From Atrina japonica (taxonomy: Eukaryota; Mollusca; Bivalvia; Pterioida; Pinnidae): a stretch of 64,000 nucleotides of DNA. A program made the translations under genes and the position numbers. Positions 51,501-63,500 of the stretch are shown piece by piece (positions within the stretch are counted from its first letter, which is position 1; the number at the start of each line of letters is the position of its first letter). Below the pieces are notes generated by a model, which was not told where the DNA came from, did no database searches, and saw only the letters and a list, made by a program, of their open reading frames with translations. The DNA lies in contig BROG01000032.1 of the NCBI GenBank assembly GCA_030159075.1, positions 194,001 to 258,000 on the forward strand, written 5' to 3'.

Positions 51501-54500
51501 TGTTCATTTGTTTAGATTGTACTCAGAACAACATGTCCCTGACCACAGTAATCACCAACACAAGTGACCACTAAATAGGAAGTGCAAGTTGCAGACTAAA
51601 CACTGAGTTATGATTAATCTAACTACTTCTCTGCAGGTAATGGATTTTACCTAATAATTAACCCAAACATGTATCCATTTGTCTTGCAGTAAACATGATG
51701 TTTTGTACAGGACATGTGGTCCTGAGTCAGGCTTGTCAGAATTGCCATAATGAATGATAAGAAAAGAAACAAAAAGCATGCCATTCCAGTCATGAGCTTT
51801 CCAAGTCTGTGTGCATTTGGTGATAAGATGGGGCAGTACACAGAATTTGTCAAATTCCTTCGCTGGCACTCGACTGTAATCAAAATCTGATTGTCAAAAA
51901 ACAGTTCACCTCCAGTTTAATTCAGTTTTTCATGTGTTTTAATCTACAATGCATCCATTCTATTTCGGTGTCAGAGAAATCAAGGTCTTGACAATGTTTA
52001 CTGTCAAGTGTATGGGGATTAAGTACAGTTCATGAACTCAAATTTAGGACTAGTGAACTTATAGTACTGACAGACCAATGGTTATACAGTGCTCATATAC
52101 CTGCTACAGGAAGACATTCTAGTAACAATGTGTCAGCCTGAAAGTCAGTAATCTTGTGAATAGGGATTAAAGGGTCAATTGAAGTGTACACATGTACATG
52201 TACTGACTAAAGACCTTATAGTACTTATGTACCTGCCTAAAAGCCAGTTAACCTGTTTATGTGGATGAAAGGAACCACTGCAGTGAACACATGTACCGAC
52301 TAAAGGACTAAAGACCTTATAGTACTTATGTACCTGCCTAAAAGCCAGTTAACCTGTTTATGTGGAATAAAGGAACCACTGAATTGAACACATGTACCTA
52401 CTAAAGGACTAAAGACCTTATAGTACTTATGTACCTGCCTAAAAGCCAGTTAACCTGTTTATGTGGATTAAAGGAACCACTGCAGTGAACACATGTACCA
52501 ACTAAAGGACTAAAGACCTTGTGGTATCTAAAAGCCAGTAAACTTGTCAATGCAGATTAAAGCGACCATTGGAGTGTATATTATGTGCATGAACTAATCA
52601 ATTTATAATAAAAAGACAAAAATTATTATTAGTTAACTACTGTTTCCTGTAAGAACCACATTCTACACTTGTAAAGTTACTGTAGTTTACTAAACCTGTT
52701 TATGTTCTATGTAACTTCAAAATGATACAAAACAAAATTATTATGAAAATTGTCATGATTTCTGTTTTCCCCACAGGTATAGATAAAAGATAAAAAAAAA
52801 AGAGAAACAATTAAATCTTTACCTTACTTATTGGGCCAGAACTTCAATTAGAAAACCAAAGAAATTGCAATAATCCAAGAACATAAAGCTGCCATGATAA
52901 GAAATGAACTTGATGATGTTTCCAAATTATGCAGAGTTTGAAATTAGGGGCCTGGTTAGATAAATTTGTTTGTAGATTTATTGGCATGACATATTAAGTT
53001 GGAATACATTTAACAAATAATGGATTGCTATTAACGAAACAGAGTAATCACTCAGAAGTATAATGGATGCAATAGGAACAAGATTGCTCAAGTTTACTAG
53101 TATATTGTATTATACCATTTTAAACTGTATTTTAAAACATGTACATTTCATTCAAGGTGTAAGTACCCAACCTATGCTGAGAATCTATCTGTCATACCTG
53201 GTAATATCACTTGAAAAGGCAAATTTTGTAAACTTCACAAGGATCCTCACTGTCTGCACAGGTGAAACATTATGGATTATAGTAAGTAACCCTAGAGAAA
53301 GTGAATCCCCAAAGTGACAATGTTCTGTTTGCAGTAAGTAACCCCAGAGATGGTGAATCTCCACAGTGACAATGTTCTGTTTGCAGTAAATAACCCCAGA
53401 GATGGTGAATCCCCACAGTGACAATGTTCTGTTTGCAGTAAGTAACCCCAGAGATGGTGAAACCCCACAGTGACAGGTGACAATGTTCTGTTTGCAGTAA
53501 GTAACGCCAGAGATGGTGAAACCCCACAGTGATGGGTGACAATGTTCTGTTTGCAGTTGATAACCCCAGAGATGGTGAATCTCCACAGTGACAGGTGACA
53601 ATGTTCTGTTTGCAGTAGGTAACACCAGAGATGGTGAAACCCCACAGTGATGGGTGTCAATGTTACAGATTGCATTAGGTAATTCCAGAGAAGGTGAATC
53701 CCCACTGTGATGGTTGACAATGTTACAGATTACAATAGACAATCCCAGAGATGGTGAATCCCCACAGTGACGGGTGACAATGTTACAGACTGCAATGGAT
53801 AATCCCCAAAGATGGCAAATCCCCACTGTGACAGGTCAAAATGTTCTGTTTGCAAGTCACCCCAGACGGACACATCCCCACAATGACAGGTGCAACATCA
53901 AGGATTGCAATTGGTAATTCCAGAAAGTTTAAATCAATTATGATAGAACAGGAAAACTTACTGAGCCATCACAAACTTGATAAATAATTTTCTCATCTGA
54001 GATAACACATAATCATATAAAGTTTAAAAAAAAATACCTAGAATTCTATATAAATGTGCCTCGTGTCAATGCATCCATTCATTTGCAATCATGTATTACA
54101 AAGAGCAAACATCAGGTTTGAGGTATTTCCCTAATTATATTTATCATTTTTTTCTCTTGTGGCTAATTTACCTACAGAAAATAACCTCTCTCAACAAAAT
54201 AAACAAATATATAAAATAGATACCATCGGCAGCAAGGATACTGAGAAATTAGATAGATATATTGAAAAAATGCTGCATCTATATGTAAACAGACAGACTG
54301 GCACAGTGCCAAATAATGGTGTGAAGTACATTATCACCAGCACATGGAATACATCACAACCTCTGGTCCCCTAATGGGTAAAAAATCTCTGCCATTTATT
54401 CAGATACTGATGGGCATATCATTCTCACCAGGTGTATCAGAGCAGTCATACCTGGATTAACTCAGCTTCATCCCAAAGAAAAATCATTTACTTTTAAGAT

Positions 54501-57500
54501 TTGTTCACTTATCTGGTTTCAATTTCCTCTAAAATTATAGATTTTTTTTATTGATAACAGAAATAAAAACGCTGATTTGATATTGGTATTCAGTTCCCTT
54601 TCCCCTTCCCATAATCTCCGATATTAATGGGAAAACGGATCCTGACATTATAAACCTCACAATCTTACAGAAATCTTGAAGATTTAAATTGACATTTCTA
54701 TTTCTTGTGTTTTTGCATGGAAATTTATGAATCAGACTTAATTCCCTTTAAGAATGACGATAATTTCAAAATTAGATTTTACAAACCTTATTTATGACAT
54801 GAATTTTTCAAAAAACCATAATGATCAAAACAGATTTCAGATTAGTTTCAAATTTACATGTAGAGTATTCTGCTTTTTATGTTTTTTGAGATATTAAGCT
54901 TTCTTTGAAAATTCTATAAAATAAATAAATCACATATCAAAAAATCATTATCAAAAGTCAAATGTAAATATATGTGCAATTGCACATTTACAGCACTTAG
55001 TGCAATAGTCAATTTAACAATAATTTAAACAAAAAAGGCGAACGTTAAAAGTTGTATGTCTTTATTACATTGATATAACAGGATCATTTCTACATTTCTG
55101 TAAAATTTCTTTGGTGATGTTATCAAGTCAGTAAACAATAATAATCCAGAGATCAAACATTCAGGAAAAAAAGGACCTCGATGCTGACATTATTTTGAAA
55201 CATTTCAAAAGTTAACAAATAATTGGACCATATTATTAATGGTGAATTAACTCTAAATATAAAGAAAAAGTATGATACAAAATATGTCTACAGCATAAAT
55301 GTATCATCCAGACATTTTTATAAACTTTAAGAGGGAAAGTGCAATCTTTGAAACCGACGAGGCGAATCAATCTACCTCGGTACCGAGGAACAAAGACGAA
55401 AACAAACAGGTAAACAAGCTCTTTGCACTGTTGATTACGAGGATGATTTTAATCAAAATAAAAAAGCTTCAGCCAAATTGAAAAAAACAAAAACAAGTGA
55501 AACTTGTACATAATAACTTGAAAGAAGATAAAGCTCTCCTCAAAAGAAAATAGATGTAAGTGTAAATGAAAAAAGTCGACAATAAGTGGTTTTATGATCC
55601 AGAATAAAAGTACCGTAGCAATGTGGTAATCATGATATAACATACATGTAGTTCATTTTCTTGTCCTGATCATCGACTATCTGAAGGAGTTGGTCAGTCT
55701 CTGTCCCCCAACTTCAACCTTCCATCTAACTTTAAAACCAAACAAGACAATCTCTATATGTTGGTATATTTGTTTGTTTCCATGGTATTTCATGCCACAC
55801 TTGATAATTTTTCTGTTAGATGGTGGCAGCAATCTTTTAATGGTGGAGAAGAGAACTTGTTTGCAATGTACCAGGGAAAAGATCATCCGCCTTTTTCAAG
55901 TAAACTGGCCAGCATTCTCACAAAATGAATTTGTTTCTATTGGGACTTGAATTCTATATTTCATATATTGAAAGAAAATAAATTGCAATTTTCAATGAAG
56001 GTCTATTGATGTGTTCAGATAACTGCTAATATGTATGTTTACTTGGCATTCCTATTGGAATCCAGACTTTTGAGGGCATTTTTGTTTCAATATCATTTCT
56101 TCGGATGATTTCTTGTTTACCAGGACTAAATCACCAGGGAAAATGGGATGACAATAGGTAAATTATGATTCCATCAACACTTTTAATACACGACTGGAAA
56201 TTCTAAATTACGATTTTAGAACCTATTGTCATATTTATGTACCAAAGAACCTCTCCAAAGTTTGATCTAAATCTGTGAATTCTTTTATCCACGACACCAC
56301 TTGCCAATACAGAAGTGAAAACATTAAACACCATTCAGTAGAAGTGGTAAATGTCTTTATATGTGTGTAGTGTAAGAATAGGGTTGAGTGGCCTTGGATT
56401 ATACCAGGAATCAAATCTCCCAAATCTATAATACATAATATATCTCTAAATACAAAATCATCATGACAAAAAAAGCAGTGTTTTGACTTTACCAACCGAC
56501 CTCATGTCATAAGTGATTTAGAGATATGGTGCTTGAAATCTTACACAAATGTCAGGATTTATGAGCCATTTTTCTGTTAATATGTATACCACAGTTACGG
56601 GGTAAAAGCTGGTGGTTCTCTGACTGTGAGCATTGCAAATTTATCAGTGGGACAAAAAATGATATTCCTCATACAAATGTTAAATGCTAAGCCATCTGTT
56701 ATAAATGCAAAATAAAAATAAAAAAATAACTGGGTAAAAGCTCGCTAAACAACACCTGGGAATTTGTTGGGCTGTTCCTGAAACTGAACACACTCTAGTT
56801 GTTAATGTTTGACAGGCTGATTGACTTGTGTCTTGTTTATTGTTTATTTTCTATGAAGAGGAAGAAAAAAGTTTGATAAAAAAAGGAAAAACAGTTTTTA
56901 TAATCAAGAACTAAAATCAAAACAGAGAAATCCAATTTTAAGAAATATAGTTTCTGATGTAAGACATGAAGCAGGATAATGAGTGAAAGACTATGAATAA
57001 CTGGTGATGCACGCAGAGTTCACAAAAACTTGTGTTGTCAAGAGTTTTTACAGCAAAATAAGCTTCCCCTAATCACAACAAATTACCACTATCATCATTT
57101 TATCTAAAAAAAAAACTATGTAAATGAAGAACTGCTTATTGAAGCATGAACTACATTGCTGTTGACGAATGAGTAAGTCTCAAAGGTGCAGTCATTTATT
57201 GTGATGTTGAACACACTGCATTAATTGAATGAATGAAATCTGTCAATGAATATAGGCATCATATGTGTGTGTGTTTGTGTGTGTGTGAGAGAGAGAGAGA
57301 GAGTAATCATAAAGTATTACATCTAAGTTTAGTTTGGAATATAACATCGTTTGCCATAACAACCGTCCATGATCAATAGGAAACCAAAAATACATGTTAA
57401 CAGCCTCACATTCCAACTTTTTAACAAGAAATGTAAAATATGATATCAGCCTTATGCATTAGTCAACTTTTGTTCAAGTGAAAGAAGCTCTAAACAAACA

Positions 57501-60500
57501 GCATGAAAATAAAGAGTAGCAAAGAATGATAAAATGCAGTATTAGATCATCATATCAGCTTCATCAATAGAGATGTAGATTTCACATCAATGTATGTGAA
57601 GATATCAAACACAGAAGTGTTGTATCAGCAACCATTGCTCACAGATCATGTAAAATGTTAAAGGCATGCTGCTGTTATTTTAGTATGCACAGCAAAATAC
57701 ATCATGCTGTATTGATCTGAAAATACAGATGATATATCTCAGATACTAAACAGAATTCTACGACTATTTTAAAAAAGAAAACGAAATCAGCAAATCTTTT
57801 TATGTTTTTTGTTAACAATATTGCCACCAAAATATGAATTAAAAAGTGAATTCCAGTTTAAGTACAGGAAAACATCTTATTTGATGTTGAATGGACAGTG
57901 ATTGAAAACAGTGTATGTAAAAAAAAAAGTTAAAAGACTTTGTAGAAGCATTGACTTTTATATTTCGTTGTGTTACTTTTATCTCTCATATTTGTAGGGG
58001 GAACATGTCAAGATCTAAACACCCAACACTATTATTACAAGGACAAAATCTAACAAAATATCAAATTATGACCAACTGGAACAAGAATTGTTTACATGCT
58101 AACATCTAAACATTATAAGTAAAAAAAAAACTGGATTTCATACCTCAAGAATAACCAAAAAAGTGTATGTTGAAATGGTAAAAAAATAATTCTTCATTGA
58201 TAAAATTATTGCAAAAGAATGTTCACGAAATGATACGAATCCTGATATGACAGCAAATATTTTGTTTACAAATTTGCTGTTATGCCCACACATGCATCTA
58301 TTTACTTGTACCATTTGACCCATATCAACAATATGGCTTACTAGTTTTAAAATACAAATGTTTTGCAAATACAAACAGATAATGATATTCTGTACAAAAT
58401 ATCACACGTACGGTAGCTAAGATTTGAAATGTTTAAGTTCAACTATTATTTCCATACATTTATTACTGAATTTGGATGGATTTGATAAATCTGCTTTGTC
58501 AGATGGAGGTTCAGTACCCAATATCTTAGTTAAAGGCTTGTGGTACAACTGAGAGATAGATTCATGAAATGATTTACCATTAGTAAGATATGACCAAATC
58601 AACGATCTGATAAACACTGTGAACACTCTCACAGGGACTTATGGGTACCCACCAATGACCAAATCAATAATTTTGTAAACAATCTGATCTCTCTCACAGG
58701 GACTTATGGGTAACCTGCAATGATCAACATGATAATCTGGTAAACAATGTGTACACTCTCACAGGGACTTATGGGTACCCACCAATGACCAAATCAATAA
58801 TTTTGTAAACAATCTGAACTCTCTCACAGGGACTTATGGGTACCCACCAATGACCAAAGCAATAATTTTGTAAACAATCTGAACTCTCTCACAGGGACTT
58901 ATGGGTACCCACCAATGACCAAATCAATAATTTAGTAAACACTCTGAACTCTCTCACAGGGACTTATGGGTACCCACCAATGACAAAATCAATAATTTAG
59001 TAAACACTGTGAACTCTCTCACAGGGACTTATGGGTAACCTGCAATGATCAACATGATAATCTGGTAAACAATATGAACACTCTCACAGGGACTTATGGG
59101 TAACCTGTTATGATCAACATGATAATCTGGTAAACAATATGAACACTCTCACATGAACAATCAGCATAATAATCTGGTAAACACTCTCACTGGGACTTAT
59201 TGATAATCTCTAAAGATCAACGTAACAATCTGGTAAACACTCTGAAAATAAACTAACAGGGACTCATGGGTAATCTCTAAAGATTAACCTAATAATCTGG
59301 TAAACACTCTGAACACTCTCACAGGGACTTATGGGTACGCTCTCTTGACCAACTCAATAATCTTGTGAACACTCTCCTAAGCAGTTATGTGTATCCTCCA
59401 ATGATCAACATAATAATCTGGGTTTTTGTTACTTTGTATAATAAAGGGAAGTTTGTCCGGCAGTTAAATCATCAAATATATAGCAACTTTTAATGATTCA
59501 CTTTGAAATCTTTGAAGTCTTTGAGTCTTGTTTAGTTTACCTAACTCTAATGAACTCACTTTCGGAAGTTTACAATTACCATCAACTACCTTTGTAGTAC
59601 AGTATATGTGATCATCTCTTTATACCTGTATTGTAGATTATACAAATCCATTACTCAAACAGAAAACAACTTATAGTATCCAGACTTTTTTTTCAAGTTT
59701 TTCTTTGTGAAAACCTTATACTTTTGGCATAATGACAAGTTAATACGTCAATTACATATACTTTGACCAGGAAACATCCTAAAGCTGATTTTCACTTTGA
59801 ACAATTGCTATGTAAATGTTTAGAGATTTAAGATGTCATCTCCTTCACCAGCAGCTAAATCCAAAGCTTCATAATAAATGACATGAAACTGAAATTAACT
59901 CACCAAGGGCAACATCAGCTAACAAATCCCTCAGGTGTTCACTTTTACCACATACTTCAACTGCAGACACTCGCACAGAAAAGCGGGCTCCAGTTTTCTC
60001 TTTTTGTTCGTTGATAAGGCGGAATAACCAAGCGATGGCACAGGGCATTATGCCTAAGGTCTGTGTTGAGGCATCTTTTCCAACCATCGTGTATGATTTA
60101 CCTGAGAAATCGGTAGGCAAAGATTAATTTACAAATAACATCCACAAAGATAATTGATATATACGAAAAGGAAGAAAATATCAAACCAAAATAAAGCACA
60201 AACAGTTAAATAAATCTGGCAAAAGATGTGTTTTCAAAATTGTCAAACACATGGATTTACCTTTCTGGATGAAATAACGGGACAATGGAATGTTTGCAAT
60301 ACAAAAAGGATACGTTTTCTAGTTTATGATATGGAAATAGAAAATTGAAAGTAAAGGCAGGACTTGCTGCATAAACCATTTGTTGATTTTGTTGTAGTCA
60401 GAAAGGTTTGTATCATATTCTAGAGTTGCTCAAAGCTTAATGGTTGTACATGAAAAAATCTGTTTCACATATTTAAAAGAAACAGGAATTTCATACCACA

Positions 60501-63500
60501 ACACCAAGTCACAAAACCCTAACTTGTTTACATGTACATTATGACCCTTGACCCTAGAGGTGAGAGGTCACTTTTAGTCACTGTGATGCATGTACTCTGT
60601 GCTGCCATTATATATAAGTGAGTTGTGTAGGACAGGCTTAGAAAATGATTCAGTTGATGATGAATTAGCTGCTGTCCTCATTCCTTTCTGTCAATTTTCA
60701 CATTAATAACCAAAGCTTGATGTACTGTTTTCCTATGAGGCATGACTGACAACTTCAAATAAGATTTCAAACTTGATGCATATCCTCAGCTGATTTTTTG
60801 GTATTCTTTCTCCGCTCTTTCTTTCCTCACCAATACTGTTATCAAATAAAATATAATGGCTAATGCCCAATGTGTGTTATCAGGCAAAATTGATGAGTCA
60901 GTCTTCAAAAGTGGCTTAAAATGTGTCAAAATTTAATTATGTCTTCCTAAACAGAGGAAAACAATGTCTTCATTTAGTGACATTACAATATTGACAGTCC
61001 ATGGCATAATCAAAATAATTTCAATTTCGTCTCATTGTCACAAATTTATGCTAACATTGTTTGTATCAGAGTGCCTTTTTATTGTTTTAAAATTCAATTA
61101 ATTAAGCTCCAGAAAACGTGTTGATTCATTCAATTTGTTTCCTTTTTTCTGACTGCTTAGATTAACTTATGGTAATCATGAGGACGGGTGGAAAGAGAGC
61201 TTATGGTAGATTGTAGTACAAGCTTGTTATATAAGTGATGGTAATCATGGAGACGGGTGGAAAAAGAGCTTATGGTAGATTGTAGTACAAGCTTGTTATA
61301 TAAGTAATGGTAATCATGGAGACGGATGGAAAGAGAGCTTATGGTAGAGTGTACAACATAAGCTTCTTATTGAGTAATGTACTTAAAACAGCTTTGGTAA
61401 TTACTCGTTCTTTTATGAAACAGATTTACAAAATCCTTATTTTGTCTATATAAAATACCATTTAAATGAGATGCATCTTCAGTCTACAAACATACTTGAC
61501 TTTTTGTTGATATATCATAAATGTTTATTTGTTCCAGCAATATGTTCTGTAGAAGCAGAAAATTCTGTGGGTTTTAAATTTCGCTGTTTTATAAATAAAT
61601 CAATTTTGTTGTCCTGATACTTTGTTGAAATAAAAAACGTATTTGTAAAAGGACCTACATGTATTGCTATATTTAAGTGCAATTCATGTCAAATTTCATC
61701 CTGGTTTAAATTTTGTTGATAATAAAAACAACAAAACAAATGAAACTGACACCACAACAAAATTTTCTGATTCTACGGTTCAAATCTTAACATAGCAGTA
61801 TTTAAATTCTAACCACAAATACAACAAAACTTATGAGATGTAGCATCTTCATCTTCCAGCAACTGAATCATGATTGTATGCATATATTAAAACTGACACA
61901 TTGAAAAAAATCCAGACAGACCTGGCTCCCCAGGGGATGAGGATCCTTCATCCCTCAAGACTCACCTGTCAAATGGTGGCAAGCAATAAATCTTACAGGA
62001 ATGTATGCCAAGAGTTTGCTGTGGCATTTACATGTTTTATCAATAAGAAAACATTACAATGTGGAGATCAATCTAGAAATTTTCACACTGATGGAATACA
62101 TACATATATATGTATATCATGTAAAATTGTTATAAATAATTATAAAATCAATTATTACACCAGTAAAATCTAACTTAAGATAGGTTAAGTTTGAAGACTA
62201 TCAAGAAAATAGATAGAAAAGCTGTCATTTGACAATGTGTCATGTAAAAGAACCCCAAACAGGACTCTTCTATTACAATGTAATATCAAGGAGCATTTAA
62301 CACAGAGATATTTAGGACAAAATACTGTGTCTACTTTCAGAGAGCCCATAGAAAATAATATCAACCACACAAAAAATAATACACTCAGTGCTGAAAAAAT
62401 TTGTTTTTTATTTTGTTTTGTTTGTTTGTTTTTTTTTTTGGGGGGGGGTCCCGACAGGGTCGAACATAACATAATTGAGAGATGGGAAGTGCTACAAAGT
62501 GTACCAGAACTCAGGGGAACTTGAAGAATGCAGTTCAATTTCAAATGTTACATAAAAATGCTGTTATTCATTTAATACATTTAACACCTGTGAGATAAAA
62601 TCTGCCAATTGTTTTTACTTTCATACAACAAACAGCAGAAGAGGAATACTAATTAACACATGGATATCTGGTCTAAAAGAGATGCAGCTTCAGGTGATTG
62701 AAGAATATTGAAACTGAACAAATCAAACGGGGATTTCCCTTCTGTTTGAGCGATTCTTTTCCTTATTAATGAAAATATATAAAACAAGTGAATTTTCTGA
62801 CTACGTCAAATAATCTAGCTGACATTACATATGTAATTATGTGGTAGACATTTGGGAAAGTAATTATCTGGATATATGAAACGTATATTGTTTGAACTGC
62901 ATGTACTTTACGAACAGCGCGCAGAAAATAATATGATGTAAGATCACTAATAAGGTAATTTAAAGCAGACATTTTTTTCACTAGTCTCACATGTGTAATT
63001 AATTGTTACACTGCAATATGAAATCTTTATGGCCTGAGAAGATATTGATCTGAAATTGAAAGCACTTCTGAGTTTGTTTTCATGTTGGGAAATGAGTAAA
63101 AATATGTGAGTTCTTGAAATAAGGGGGGGAGGGACGTGAACCACAGCAGTGTGAAAAAATAAGGATATTCACATAATCTATATCGCATTTACCAATAAGT
63201 CTGAAGAAGTAATGGGAGGATCTTTACATTGACAGCTCCTGACCTTATTCCTTGATGCATAAAATGACAAGAGGTCAAGGTAACATATACCAGAATTCCT
63301 TTGCTGTATCTTAAGTCGAATATAAGTTTTGTACTCACCAAGTTTTGAATAACCATAGGTAAAAAGACAACCATCTGCACCATTAACCACACCTTGTATC
63401 ACCTCTGTCAAACTGCTGGCACAGATCTCGGTCTATAATATTCAAAAGAAAATTTAAAACATTACTGTGAACTCCCCTTGCATTTATGTCTTTTTAAAAA

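Noticed and set aside
53185..53826. 213-codon minus-strand open frame
   Set aside because: Lies in the 52-61-base minisatellite. Three overlapping frames read the same repeated words, and there is no conserved domain.
62185..62544. Overlapping open frames on both strands
   Set aside because: Caused by T and G runs near 62430. No splice borders or known motif, and they lie inside a KIF26 intron.
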